Assembly: GCF_002817655.1 (NCBI RefSeq)
Contig: NZ_NWQK01000001.1
Span: 248,001 to 312,000 of the forward strand
DNA: 64,000 nt
Direction: 5' to 3'
Origin: Candidatus Chlamydia corallus
GTDB lineage: Bacteria > Chlamydiota > Chlamydiia > Chlamydiales > Chlamydiaceae
Both the position numbers and the translations under genes were made by a program. This document shows positions 29,071 through 38,486 of the stretch, piece by piece; positions within the stretch are counted from its first letter, which is position 1, and every line of letters starts with the position of its first letter. The notes beneath the pieces were generated by a model that saw only the letters and a program-made list of their open reading frames with translations, searched no databases and had not been told where the DNA came from.

Positions 29071-29366
29071 TCGCATTCATAGAAAATCGTGCCATCTTCA
29101 AATCGGGTGTAGCATCCACGATTTTCTTGACCCGTGTTTTTAGTATAGCCATAAGTCTCTGGATAGTAGTAACCATAGTCATAAGGGTAATAAAAACTAT
29201 AAGGTACAGACCCCTCTTCTTCTTGAAATTGAAGACCAACTACAGGGTGGACTTGAACCTTCCCTTCAGATTCTAATAGGGGCACAGCCACTACAGTTAA
29301 AGCACTAAGTTCCTGTGGACAATACGTTGCGAAAAATATAACGGATAGTGTTATGATTTTCTTCAT
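29067..29366 (-). CDS. Small exported Tyr-rich protein, unknown
   Basis: The 99 residues start with a clear signal peptide (MKKIITLSVIFFATYC..., about residues 1-22, cleavage probably after LSA). The mature part is short and rich in Tyr, Gly and acidic residues (DYGYYYPETYGY) and carries two Cys residues near the C terminus that could form a disulfide. I do not recognise a family. Its ATG has an AGAGAT element upstream. It lies between xerD and tRNA-Leu. Confidence 0.6.
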   Translation of the reverse strand: MKKIITLSVIFFATYCPQELSALTVVAVPLLESEGKVQVHPVVGLQFQEEEGSVPYSFYYPYDYGYYYPETYGYTKNTGQENRGCYTRFEDGTIFYECD

Positions 29367-29447
29367 AATAAAGATCTCTAAAAAATCTAACCATTAGATT
29401 TCATTTTACTATGAATAGCAAATTTTATGGGAATTTAAAAAAGGAGA

Positions 29448-29529
29448 TGCCCAGGATAGGACTTGAACCTACATGCCCGAAAGCACTGGATCCTAAATCC
29501 AGCGTGTCTACCAATTTCACCACCTGGGC
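29448..29529 (-). tRNA. tRNA-Leu (anticodon UAG)
   Basis: The minus strand folds as a class II tRNA. The acceptor stem is GCCCAGG/CCTGGGC with discriminator A, the anticodon stem-loop CTGGA-TTTAGGA-TCCAG gives anticodon TAG, a long variable arm follows, and the T arm contains GGTTCAAGTCC. The discriminator A and the variable arm fit leucine. No CCA is encoded. Confidence 0.95.
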
Positions 29530-29717
29530 AGAGCATCTTTGTCAAAATATATGAAACTGACTTGTTTATTCTCTATAGCTAGCTTGTTTTTTGCAAACAA
29601 AAATCCTAAGATTTCCCTTCTATTTTTACTTTCCCTCTAAACCTCTTACAATCAAACTTGCAGGAAAATGATGTTTTAGCTAATTTTCCTTTTTTCTACG
29701 CACTCAAATTACAAATC

Positions 29718-31172
29718 ATGAATACTCCTGTTCCTTCTGCAGTCCCTTCTGCAAACATAACCCTAAAAGACGATAGCTCAACAGCTTCTTCTACATCTTC
29801 TGGTGTGCTAAAAACTATAGCAGGTGAAGTCCTAGTCTCTTGTACAGGATTAGAAGGAAGTTCTTCTACAGAAACCCTAGTGAACTTGGCTTTAGGACAA
29901 ATCATTCTTGCTAGCCAACAAGAACTGTTATCACAAAACATAATTCGTTATCAAATACTCTTCCTACCTCGTGAAGCTATAGACCTAGAAATCGAGATTG
30001 TTGACTTGTTAGCTCAACTTGAAAATGCCGACACGACGACAGATATTACGCAAACAACACAACTTCAAAGCAAAAGCGAGCAAAAGCTTCCTCAAGAAAG
30101 CAGCGGTAGACAATCGGCCCTATCCCCACGTTCCTTAAAATCTTCAACTTCTCATGCTACGCAAAAGCAAGCTCTTCAAACAACAAAGGCCGATTCTTCA
30201 AGAAAACAAAGCGAAACATCCTCAAACGAAACAGAGACCCACACCTCCCTATTCTTAGCGACTTCCAGTTCGCAAAGACCACAAGCAAGTACTCCAGAAA
30301 AAACACTATTAGAACAAGAAAAAGCAACTTCTTCATCACCTCTTTCACAATTCTCTGCAGAGAAACGAGAAGAGACCCTTGTCACCTCTAAATCTCATGA
30401 ACTACATAAAGAACGTGACGAGAATCGACAACAAAGAGAGCAGCATGATAGGAGACACGACAGTGAAGAAGACCCGCTGTCTAAAAAGAAAAAAAAGAAA
30501 CGTAACCTTAATTCAGATGGTATTGCCGAACAATCTAGTGGAACTCTAAGTATTTCTGCTTTAATCTTCTCAGATCAAATGCGGCCCTCTGTTGAAGAAA
30601 GTAATGGAAAAGAAACCACATTCAAAAAGAAGTTACCCTCTCCAATGTCTGTTTTTAGCAGAGCTACCTGTAATAAGTCTCCCTTATCTGCAGATTCTTT
30701 AATAAACGAACCTATACAAACTCCAAAAATAGAAAATGTCTTCCTAAGGTTCATGAAACTCATGGCAAGAATCTTAGGCCAAGCTGAAGCTGAAGCTAAT
30801 GAACTCTATATGCGAGTAAAAAAGCGTACCGATGATGTAGATACACTGACCGTTCTTATCTCTAAAATCAATAATGAAAAGAAAGATATTGATTGGAGTA
30901 AAGATGAGGAAATGAAAACCCTCTTAAATAAGGCTAAAGAGATTGGTGTCACAATAGATACAGACAAATATGCTTGGACAGAAGAGGAGAAAAAGCTTCT
31001 AAAAGAGAATGTGCAAATGCGCAAAGAGAATATGGAGAAAATTACACAAATGGAAAGAACCGATATGCAAAGACACCTCCAAGAAATTTCCCAATGTCAT
31101 CAAGCGCGTTCTAATGTATTGAAGCTATTAAAAGAACTTATGGACACCTTTGTTTACAACCTACGCCCCTAA
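29718..31172 (+). CDS. Ser/Thr-rich protein, first gene of the type III translocator operon
   Basis: A 484-residue protein with a low-complexity Ser/Thr/Gln-rich N-terminal half, a Lys run (about 270-277) and a helical, Glu/Lys-rich C-terminal third that looks coiled coil. No membrane segment or enzyme motif is seen. The open frame extends to a TTG at 29658, but the ATG at 29718 is the first normal start. Its stop overlaps the chaperone ATG as TAATG. Position matches C. trachomatis CT863. A secreted substrate or accessory factor of the type III system is inferred from the operon. Confidence 0.7.
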   Translation: MNTPVPSAVPSANITLKDDSSTASSTSSGVLKTIAGEVLVSCTGLEGSSSTETLVNLALGQIILASQQELLSQNIIRYQILFLPREAIDLEIEIVDLLAQLENADTTTDITQTTQLQSKSEQKLPQESSGRQSALSPRSLKSSTSHATQKQALQTTKADSSRKQSETSSNETETHTSLFLATSSSQRPQASTPEKTLLEQEKATSSSPLSQFSAEKREETLVTSKSHELHKERDENRQQREQHDRRHDSEEDPLSKKKKKKRNLNSDGIAEQSSGTLSISALIFSDQMRPSVEESNGKETTFKKKLPSPMSVFSRATCNKSPLSADSLINEPIQTPKIENVFLRFMKLMARILGQAEAEANELYMRVKKRTDDVDTLTVLISKINNEKKDIDWSKDEEMKTLLNKAKEIGVTIDTDKYAWTEEEKKLLKENVQMRKENMEKITQMERTDMQRHLQEISQCHQARSNVLKLLKELMDTFVYNLRP

Positions 31173-31690
31173 TGTCATATTTAAATTATTTACTAAAAAA
31201 AATCGCTGCATCTTCCAAAGAGGATTTCCCCTTTCCAGATAATTTGGAAAGCTATTTGGAAGGACATGTCCCAGATAAAAACATAGCCTTGGATACCTAC
31301 CAAAAGATCTTTAAGATATCCTCTGAAGATCTTGAAAAAGTATATAAAGAGGGCTATCAAGCCTATCTTGATAAAGACTATGCAAAAAGTATTGATGTTT
31401 TTCGTTGGCTAGTTTTTTTCAATCCTTTCGTCTCTAAGTTTTGGTTTTCGTTAGGCGCCTCTTTACATATGGATCAGCAGTATCCACAAGCTTTGCACGC
31501 CTATGGAGTCACTGCAGTACTACGAGATAAAGATCCGTATCCTCATTACTATGCCTACATATGCTATACTCTTACAAATGAACATGAAGAAGCTGAAAAA
31601 GCTTTAGAATTGGCATGGGTACGTGTACAACACAAGCCTCTCTATAATGAACTGAAAGAAGAAATTATAGATATTAGAAAACACAAATAA
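31172..31690 (+). CDS. scc3: Type III secretion chaperone, LcrH/SycD class II
   Basis: The 172-residue protein has the TPR pattern of LcrH/SycD chaperones. Three helical repeats occupy about residues 45-150, for example YQAYLDKDYAKSIDVFRWLVFFNPF followed by SKFWFSLGASLHM. Such chaperones hold the two hydrophobic translocators before secretion. It starts on the last base of the upstream stop codon and is followed by CopB/CopD-like genes, the classic chaperone-translocator order. By position it is CT862 (LcrH_2/Scc3). Binding to other gatekeeper proteins has been reported for Scc3 (recalled, not visible here). Confidence 0.87.
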   Translation: MSYLNYLLKKIAASSKEDFPFPDNLESYLEGHVPDKNIALDTYQKIFKISSEDLEKVYKEGYQAYLDKDYAKSIDVFRWLVFFNPFVSKFWFSLGASLHMDQQYPQALHAYGVTAVLRDKDPYPHYYAYICYTLTNEHEEAEKALELAWVRVQHKPLYNELKEEIIDIRKHK

Positions 31691-31705
31691 TGCGGAAACT
31701 CAACT

Positions 31706-33235
31706 ATGTCCTCTTGGCTATCTCAAGCGAGTGAAGTTCTTCTCAACCAGGATCCTTATGTCCCTGATGCTCCTAGCATACAAGACTCTTCAACTATTAA
31801 GCTTAGCTATTCTATAACTGTAGCACCTCAAGAAGCTCAAAAGCCCCTCCCCAAGTTTTTCACTGAAAAATCTCAACAATCTCAAGGCGAGCCTCTGCCA
31901 ACTTCTAATAAAACATTTACTATCGCAACTCCGAGAGAAAAAATATTACGCTTTGGCAGCTCATTTGAATCCCAACTCCAAAACACATCCCAGGCTCAGA
32001 CTTCTTCTCCTTGGAATCTTTTCTCTCAAAAAAATAGCACAGAAGGAAGTAAAGTTTTAATACAAGAACTGACTATGCCAAAATCTTCAGAGAAAGATTT
32101 AGAGAAAACTCGAGGTAAGGCCCCTAGTTTTAGAGACGACAGCTCTTCTAAAAATCCTGAGACGCTTTACTCACAACAACGTTTAAGTTCGTTTGGATTC
32201 GCAGACTCCCCCTATTCCCAAAGTCATGGGAATCAACAGAAGGAATTCTTCCCATCCCGAAGAGAAAAGCATAGTGAAAATTATGCCAAAGAGCATATCC
32301 ATGAAAAGAAAACAGAAATTAAAACTCAAATAAAAGATTTATGTAAAGACCCCTCCTCCCAAGATCAGGATCCCAACCAAAAACAAAAGAAAAATTCTTT
32401 TGTACAAGATAAATTGCGTAAAAATAGAGTGGCCAAAGCAGCACGAGCTGTTCCCGTAATTCCTCCTCCAAGCATAGGAGTGTTTACGTTAAGCTATCTA
32501 CTAACAAAGCAAGGAATTCTTTCCGACTTTTCTTCTTATGCATGCCACAAAGATTCCGTGGAATCCACACAACGAGAGCTCGATGCTCTACATCAGAAGA
32601 GAATCGAGAATATCAAAGTCAGTATAGAGAAAGAAAAACGAGCAACGTTATGGGGTTCTCTTGCTGATATTGTCGAATGGCTTGCTCCTTTTGTTTCTAT
32701 AGGGATAGGCGTTGTTGCCATCTTGAGTGGAGGCGGTATTTTTGCTTTTGTAGGCTTCTTTGCAGGGTTAATTTCTCTCGCTATCAAGTGTTTAGAAAAA
32801 TTAAAGTTTTGGGATTGGCTAGAAAAACAGTTACCTATAAAAAATGAAAGCACGCGAAGAAAAATTATAAATATAATACAGTGGGTAGTCTATTTAACCC
32901 CTGTAATTCTCTCCATATGCACATTAAAAGTAGAAAATTTAGGTTTTTCTCCTATTATAGAAGGAGCCATCAAAGGAATCCAACCTGCAATAGAATCCGC
33001 AATGGCAGCTTTAAGATGTGCTATCCTGTTTTCTCAATCAGAAATATACAAACTCAAAGGGAAACTCACTAAAATCCAACTAAAAATTGAGTTAATTAGT
33101 TTTGATAGAGATGATAACTATGAACGTTCTCAAGAACTTTTAGATAATATGGAAAGTTCTTTCGAAGCTCTTTCAAAAATCTTAAATTACATGCGCGAAC
33201 TAGATCAAGTGTACCTCCAATCCTTACGAAGATAA
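31706..33235 (+). CDS. copB2: Type III translocator, CopB2-like (YopB class)
   Basis: The 509 residues consist of a Ser/Gln-rich, low-complexity N-terminal half, then a hydrophobic central block (about 313-355) with glycine-rich segments, a second hydrophobic segment (about 390-410) and a C-terminal amphipathic region. Two closely spaced membrane segments after a polar N terminus resemble YopB-type pore proteins. It follows its presumed chaperone by 15 bases. Position matches CT861, the second CopB paralogue. Membrane insertion in the host is inferred from family. Confidence 0.8.
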   Translation: MSSWLSQASEVLLNQDPYVPDAPSIQDSSTIKLSYSITVAPQEAQKPLPKFFTEKSQQSQGEPLPTSNKTFTIATPREKILRFGSSFESQLQNTSQAQTSSPWNLFSQKNSTEGSKVLIQELTMPKSSEKDLEKTRGKAPSFRDDSSSKNPETLYSQQRLSSFGFADSPYSQSHGNQQKEFFPSRREKHSENYAKEHIHEKKTEIKTQIKDLCKDPSSQDQDPNQKQKKNSFVQDKLRKNRVAKAARAVPVIPPPSIGVFTLSYLLTKQGILSDFSSYACHKDSVESTQRELDALHQKRIENIKVSIEKEKRATLWGSLADIVEWLAPFVSIGIGVVAILSGGGIFAFVGFFAGLISLAIKCLEKLKFWDWLEKQLPIKNESTRRKIINIIQWVVYLTPVILSICTLKVENLGFSPIIEGAIKGIQPAIESAMAALRCAILFSQSEIYKLKGKLTKIQLKIELISFDRDDNYERSQELLDNMESSFEALSKILNYMRELDQVYLQSLRR

Positions 33236-33252
33236 ACACCAGAAGAAATGCT

Positions 33253-34749
33253 ATGACTATATCTCCCTCAACAGCATCAACTCCTCTTTCTGAAGAGGAG
33301 TTTGATTTTTTCGTAACTGAAGGCACAACTGAAGAAACCACTAGTGTTGCTTCGGAAATACAAGTATGTCTCCCTGCAGGAGAACAATATGCTCTGCTGC
33401 GAGCAACTTCTGAGCTATGTTTCGGGATCTTAACACAGTCAGAATTTGCATTGGCACAAGCCACGCCTCCTAAGGAAAAACCCTTACAAGAAGAGCAGTT
33501 TCTAGTAAAAGCTGGAATGTTAACAAAATCTACATCACTGCCCGACCTAAAACTGGGACAATCACAGCAGACTAACTCATCTTCATATAGAGCTCCCTCA
33601 GGACAGGAATCGGCATCTTCTAATCCAACAACAAAAGAAACAACTCAAACAGCTTCTAATACGTTTTCGTTTTCCTCATGCAAAGCTCCTGCAGGAGACT
33701 CCTCCGTTAACCAAACATTAAAAATTTCGGTTCAAATACCAAAAGCACAAGATCAAAAAGGAACAGACTCCTCTCAAAAACAAGTACAATTCAATGTAAC
33801 GACCTATTCTAGCGAGACAATAAAAGAACATAGTACTAAAGAGACAACTTCGCGAGATACCAAGTCAGCAGAAACTCAGAAACACTCACCAACTAAGTCT
33901 GATGCTACTCTCAGTCCCTTGTCACTCTATAGCATCTTACACACCGAAACATCGCAAGCATCCTCTACAAAAAGCCAAGAACAGGATGAAGAACATCCAG
34001 ATCAAGGGCAACAAGAAGGATACGAGCAAGAACAAGAGCAAGAAAAAGGCAAGAAAAAGAAAACGTTCTATAAAATTGAATCGCTGCAACAGGCTTCGAG
34101 TACTAAAAACATTGCGCATGAGTCTTACACTCCTATTATCCCTGATCTTATTGTGGACTTTGCTTTTTCTGAATCACAGCTAAGCACACTAGCAGGAAGA
34201 CGCGTGACCAACCTTGATGTCCTAAGAATCTGCACAGAACTGATGAAGTTAATGCTTAAAAGCCGTGCCAACGACACGATGTCTCGTCTTGAAGAAAGAG
34301 AGCTCATGGAAAGAGAAGCTCTGAAATTAGCAGAAAGTTATTCACGCCAAGCTAAGTATGCCCGATGGTTAGGGATAGCAACAGCAACCTTGGGTATTTT
34401 AGGAGCCATTTCTCCTATGGTCGGAGAAATTTCTGGTGATAGTATTTTAGGATTTGTCCAAAGAATTTCTGGAAGATTCAAAGATGCGACTGCGAAAACC
34501 TTCTTTAAGGGAGTAGGAAAAGTGTTCACCTCTCTATCCCAACTTACTGAAGCAGCTTCTAAAGTACACGAGTTATCAGAAAGTTCTGTACGAGCAGTCG
34601 CTGAGTACAGAAAAGAAATCTTCAGAATGAGACAGGATGAAGTCACCCGTACGATTGAGGAAGTCAAAGACAACTGGAAAAGTATGGATAATTTTCTTCT
34701 AAATATTCTGCAAACAGAACACGATGCTGTTCGCAGCCTCTATCAGTAA
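33253..34749 (+). CDS. copD2: Type III translocator, CopD2-like (YopD class)
   Basis: This protein has 498 residues. The N-terminal 260 residues are Ser/Thr/Gln/Lys-rich and probably disordered, with a Glu/Gln/Lys block near 245-275. The C-terminal part has one hydrophobic segment (about 375-393) followed by amphipathic helices, as in YopD-type proteins. It is the last gene of the operon and ends two bases before the convergent methyltransferase gene. Position matches CT860. With CopB2 it would form a second translocon distinct from the main CopB/CopD pair encoded elsewhere in chlamydial genomes. Confidence 0.78.
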   Translation: MTISPSTASTPLSEEEFDFFVTEGTTEETTSVASEIQVCLPAGEQYALLRATSELCFGILTQSEFALAQATPPKEKPLQEEQFLVKAGMLTKSTSLPDLKLGQSQQTNSSSYRAPSGQESASSNPTTKETTQTASNTFSFSSCKAPAGDSSVNQTLKISVQIPKAQDQKGTDSSQKQVQFNVTTYSSETIKEHSTKETTSRDTKSAETQKHSPTKSDATLSPLSLYSILHTETSQASSTKSQEQDEEHPDQGQQEGYEQEQEQEKGKKKKTFYKIESLQQASSTKNIAHESYTPIIPDLIVDFAFSESQLSTLAGRRVTNLDVLRICTELMKLMLKSRANDTMSRLEERELMEREALKLAESYSRQAKYARWLGIATATLGILGAISPMVGEISGDSILGFVQRISGRFKDATAKTFFKGVGKVFTSLSQLTEAASKVHELSESSVRAVAEYRKEIFRMRQDEVTRTIEEVKDNWKSMDNFLLNILQTEHDAVRSLYQ

Positions 34750-34751
34750 AA

Positions 34752-35486
34752 TTAAGAATCTTTTCGAATATTTTTATATGCTATTGTCTTACCCCAAGGG
34801 AAGCGCACGGAACAACTCTTTTCAGTGAAGAAGAATTCCCTTCCCTTAGAAAAAGAATCCAAAGGAAAGGAAATACTAATTACTACACTTCCTGGAGCCA
34901 TTTCTGATAATTTAAGAATGGTCTCGTTCAATAATCGTCGTGAAAACGAAGAACCATAAAAATAGACGTAAGAAGCCCGCGATAAAGTTACATTTTTAAA
35001 ATCTTCAATATGGAATAATGCTAATCCTGAAGATAGCCTACGATGCATATTCGAAGAAAAATGAATAAAGTTCGGTTGATTATCAATCCCTATAACTTGG
35101 CATCGCACAACATGAGAAAACCAAAAGCATACCTTTCCTAAGCCACATCCCAAATCATAAAGAACATCTCGGGAAGTAATATCAAAAGCTTGGCTAACCT
35201 TTGCAAGAACAGACCACGGAGTCTCACCATAGACATTTCCTTCCTTCAGTAGAGAGGCTTCTGGGAGACAACTAAGTTTCGCATAAGGACAATGCCTTAG
35301 AGAATATACATACTTACCAATGTCATAAAAAAACAACTTGGGGTACTTCAAATACAGAGAACTAAAAAGGTAGATGCCTTCTCGGAACGAGAAAAGTACT
35401 CTATAAATCAATCTCAAAGAAAACTGAGCAAGTAAACCTAAAGATTTAAGAATAACGGAGTTCTTTCGGCAATTGAAATACGACAT
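34752..35486 (-). CDS. SAM-dependent methyltransferase-like protein
   Basis: The protein has 244 residues. Motif I of class I methyltransferases is clear (VLYDLGCGLGKVCFWFS, about residues 109-125), followed by VIGIDNQPNFI at the motif II position and a SEMAPGSVVISISFPL strand later. The N-terminal ~75 residues are hydrophobic and aromatic, and may anchor the protein to a membrane. Substrate is unknown. It starts 41 bases inside the end of ispH, so it is probably translated from the same message. The 5' overlap is unusually long but no later start is convincing. Confidence 0.72.
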   Translation of the reverse strand: MSYFNCRKNSVILKSLGLLAQFSLRLIYRVLFSFREGIYLFSSLYLKYPKLFFYDIGKYVYSLRHCPYAKLSCLPEASLLKEGNVYGETPWSVLAKVSQAFDITSRDVLYDLGCGLGKVCFWFSHVVRCQVIGIDNQPNFIHFSSNMHRRLSSGLALFHIEDFKNVTLSRASYVYFYGSSFSRRLLNETILKLSEMAPGSVVISISFPLDSFSKGREFFFTEKSCSVRFPWGKTIAYKNIRKDS

Positions 35487-36378
35487 TTTCTACGGAAAAT
35501 ATATCATTTTCTATTTCTAAACCAGAGATAATTTCTGATAGCTTTTGAATACAAGCTTGTACCACATCTTCAGGAGTCGAGGCCCCCGCGGTAATTGCTA
35601 TATCTCCAGGATAATCTAAGATCTTCTTACCAATATCTTCAGGACTATTAATCAAATCAGCACGAACCCCCCTCTTCAAAGCTATTTCACAAAGACGATT
35701 GGAATTCGAGCTATTCACATCCCCAACTACAAAGACGTGGTTCACACGAGGCAAAATAGAACGCAATGCTTTCTGACGGTTCGTGGTTGCATAACAAATC
35801 GAAGAACTAGGAAGGGTAATTATAAAAGGATAACGCTTTTGCAAAGCCCCCGCTATCTCCTGAACATCATCCAAACTCAATGTTGTTTGGGTAATATAAA
35901 ATAAAGGTGTATTAGGACCAAAAGGTAAAGCCTCTACATCAGCAACACTCTCTACAACAGTAACACTTTCGGGAGCTTCTCCAATAATACCGATCACCTC
36001 AACATGCTTCTTATGGCCTATCAATACTATTTGGTATCCTTTACCTGCGTATAACTTTACAGCAGAATGCACTTTAGTAACCAAACCACACGTAGCATCA
36101 ATATCAATAAGATTACGGGCTTTTGCTTCCGCTCTAACTGCAGGAGAAATTCCGTGAGCTGAATAAATGACTCTCTCACCCCCAGGAACATCGGCAAGTT
36201 CCTCAACAAAGATAGCACCCTTAGCTCGTAAGAAGTTAACAACATGACGATTATGAACAATCTCATGTTTTACATAGATAGGAGCCCCCCATTTTTCTAA
36301 AGCAACTTCTACAACCTGAATAGCGCGAACAACTCCAGAACAAAATCCTCTAGGGCTACACACTATAAGCTTTCTCAT
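35446..36378 (-). CDS. ispH: 4-hydroxy-3-methylbut-2-enyl diphosphate reductase
   Basis: IspH (LytB) is the iron-sulfur enzyme that makes IPP and DMAPP in the last step of the MEP pathway. The three cluster cysteines are Cys13 (PRGFCSGV), Cys97 (DATCGLV) and Cys195 (SSICYATTNRQ). The histidines in HEIVHN and YSAHGIS are also present. The 310 residues are normal. The frame extends to a GTG at 36387; I take the ATG at 36378. Neither has a good ribosome-binding site. It lies downstream of CPAF but is separated from it by a terminator. Confidence 0.95.
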   Translation of the reverse strand: MRKLIVCSPRGFCSGVVRAIQVVEVALEKWGAPIYVKHEIVHNRHVVNFLRAKGAIFVEELADVPGGERVIYSAHGISPAVRAEAKARNLIDIDATCGLVTKVHSAVKLYAGKGYQIVLIGHKKHVEVIGIIGEAPESVTVVESVADVEALPFGPNTPLFYITQTTLSLDDVQEIAGALQKRYPFIITLPSSSICYATTNRQKALRSILPRVNHVFVVGDVNSSNSNRLCEIALKRGVRADLINSPEDIGKKILDYPGDIAITAGASTPEDVVQACIQKLSEIISGLEIENDIFSVENVVFQLPKELRYS

Positions 36379-36401
36379 AATAATCACAGTTAGACAAACA
36401 T

Positions 36402-36437
36402 AAAAAGCGCACTTTCAAGTATTTAATTTGAAAGTGC
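36402..36437 (-). terminator. Rho-independent terminator after CPAF
   Basis: On the minus strand a 10-base perfect stem (GCACTTTCAA and TTGAAAGTGC) with a 9-base loop is followed by GC and TTTTT. It lies about 30 bases after the CPAF stop and before the ispH start, so it should end the CPAF transcript and leave ispH to its own promoter or to readthrough. Confidence 0.85.
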
Positions 36438-36467
36438 ACCTAGTTTAAAATAAAGATAAAAAATATT

Positions 36468-38339
36468 CTAGCTGATTCTTGTTTGTGTAGTGGGAGCTGT
36501 TGTGGGATTTGAAATTCGCACAACTTCGGGCGCCTCTTGCTGAGGTTCCTCTTCGCTTTTCTTAGCACTCTCGGCCAAAGAAGTTACAACTATAGTTTTT
36601 ACTGTCTCAACGTAGTCAGAAAACCTGCCTGTTTGCAGATCCTTGGAGGTAAATCCTAAATCAATATGAGGAGCGACTCCTAAGTTCTCAATGTATTCAC
36701 CATCTGGCCTAACAGCTAAGGATCCTGTTAAAGAAACACTTTTGATTCCAGAACGGTTAGGGAAATTCACCTGGAAAACAAAACCTCCAGCTCCTGCTGT
36801 CGCTTTCCCGATTATAGTCGCACGTCCATTATCCTTCAAAATAGCGGGCGCTAAATCTCCACAAGAATAGTCATCTTCGTTTATCAACATAAATAAAGGT
36901 TTGGTAAACCGATGTTTGGGATGAGGCTGAATCTGTCCAAATCCTAGCAAAGGCATAGGCTTTGAAAGATTAATATCACCAGCGGCCCAGCAAGCAAGAA
37001 CATTTTGAGAAAAGCTTTGGAGAGATGCTACAGCATGCATATCCATGCAATACCCTTCCATAGTTTCTCCAAGCACAGCAGCTGCTTGCTCATCTGTAAA
37101 GACATCTTCTAGCAAATCTTGCCAATGCAAAGCGGAGCTAACTTCATCTTGCGTAAGAATCATTCTATGTTTAGGAGTCTCTAAAGGACGATTTATCAAC
37201 ATAGACAGTAAGGAATACAGATAAAAAACACTTCCTCCAGGATTATTGGTCTGATCAATAATCAAAGCGTCAGATTCTTTTTGAAAAACATCGATAATCT
37301 CGCCAAAGAGTTCCCAGGGATTCTCTTTATGATTATCGTCAGTTCCTTCTAATTCAGACCAAACATAAGAAGAAATCCTTAAGAATCCTATCCGATACGG
37401 ATTACCCTGAGCATCTTTTGCTTTAAAAATATACGCACGATAGGGTCCTTCGTTTTGTTCCCAAATAATAGAACCAAAAGAAGGTAAAAATCCATTTCGA
37501 CTACCTATGTGATGCTTGCTGTCAAAACGCTGCTTATTTTGCATCTGCAATTCTTCCCAAAAATAAGGTACCATGTAAGAGCTAAATAAAGAGCTACTAG
37601 AAACAGATTGATTTAACCCTGAACGAAAGAGTGCGCAACTTTGTGAAGGTAATTGAGGTTTGTGGTCAGGAATCAAAGGAGCAATTAAAGAAAAATCTCC
37701 GATATGCTCTGGAGTATAACGCCAACGGACTGCTGTTGAACGGATCACACCACTACTACGGCGGAGTTTTAACATGGTAATTCCCGTAGGGACATTGTCT
37801 CCAAAAGCAGCGGAACGAGATGTCAACGAACGAACTGCAGCAGAATAGTCTGTAGCACTACCTCGTCCATATCGAAGGCCCTCGATTACCTCACGGATCC
37901 CCATTCCATCTACTTCAAGAAGCTCATCCCCTACGTAAATATCACCTTGATTGGTCTGTACATCTACCACAAACACATGACCATCGTCACTCAACTTCAA
38001 TACGTAAGGAATATAGGCAGATTCGCTACGATAAAAAAGAATCCCTGCATGATAATCATTTAATGATCTCATATAGTTAGAGAGCACCTTCTGGCAATAA
38101 TTTGTAGTGGGTTTTTCTTCTAAGAGCAATTGCAGTCCAGCATTCTTTGTTTGCTGAGATAGATCCCAACCAAACAACAAATGCTTCCATGGCAACGGGG
38201 CATATTTCACCTTGATCAAATGCGATAATATATTTAAATCTTGATGCGCGTTCTCCTTAGTTAAATCCTTAGAAAAACCAAGAACACTGCTTGTAAATAA
38301 AAGACCAAAAACTATGGCCCCCAACTTTCCTTTTTTCAT
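36468..38339 (-). CDS. cpa: Chlamydial protease-like activity factor (CPAF)
   Basis: CPAF is a secreted serine protease that cleaves host proteins late in infection. The 623-residue precursor has a signal peptide (about 1-22), the catalytic His97 in NDYHAGI, Ser492 in DDYSCGD and a downstream Glu551 at the position described for the C. trachomatis enzyme. A PDZ-like segment lies near residues 105-155. The last ~35 residues are a Glu/Pro/Thr-rich tail. All residues of the reported triad are intact. GAGGT lies five bases upstream of the ATG. It is monocistronic, with its own terminator. Confidence 0.95.
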   Translation of the reverse strand: MKKGKLGAIVFGLLFTSSVLGFSKDLTKENAHQDLNILSHLIKVKYAPLPWKHLLFGWDLSQQTKNAGLQLLLEEKPTTNYCQKVLSNYMRSLNDYHAGILFYRSESAYIPYVLKLSDDGHVFVVDVQTNQGDIYVGDELLEVDGMGIREVIEGLRYGRGSATDYSAAVRSLTSRSAAFGDNVPTGITMLKLRRSSGVIRSTAVRWRYTPEHIGDFSLIAPLIPDHKPQLPSQSCALFRSGLNQSVSSSSLFSSYMVPYFWEELQMQNKQRFDSKHHIGSRNGFLPSFGSIIWEQNEGPYRAYIFKAKDAQGNPYRIGFLRISSYVWSELEGTDDNHKENPWELFGEIIDVFQKESDALIIDQTNNPGGSVFYLYSLLSMLINRPLETPKHRMILTQDEVSSALHWQDLLEDVFTDEQAAAVLGETMEGYCMDMHAVASLQSFSQNVLACWAAGDINLSKPMPLLGFGQIQPHPKHRFTKPLFMLINEDDYSCGDLAPAILKDNGRATIIGKATAGAGGFVFQVNFPNRSGIKSVSLTGSLAVRPDGEYIENLGVAPHIDLGFTSKDLQTGRFSDYVETVKTIVVTSLAESAKKSEEEPQQEAPEVVRISNPTTAPTTQTRIS

Positions 38340-38486
38340 ACATACCTCTTTTTTCTACTGAGAATGGTTATAAGGAGCCAGTATATTAAGACTTTAAAAC
38401 ATTTTTTTAAAAACATTATCTCAAAAAACTACATAAGGTTATAGAAAAGCTGAAGACACAGTCGCTGTTGTTTCTTCCGTAGAAAC

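Noticed and set aside
33902..34183. Overlapping plus-strand open frame of 93 codons rich in Lys and Arg
   Set aside because: It is a frame shadow of the A-rich Glu/Gln/Lys block in the CopD2-like gene.
36423..38467. Inactivated CPAF
   Set aside because: The frame is open and His97, Ser492 and Glu551 are all present, so there is no sign of decay.
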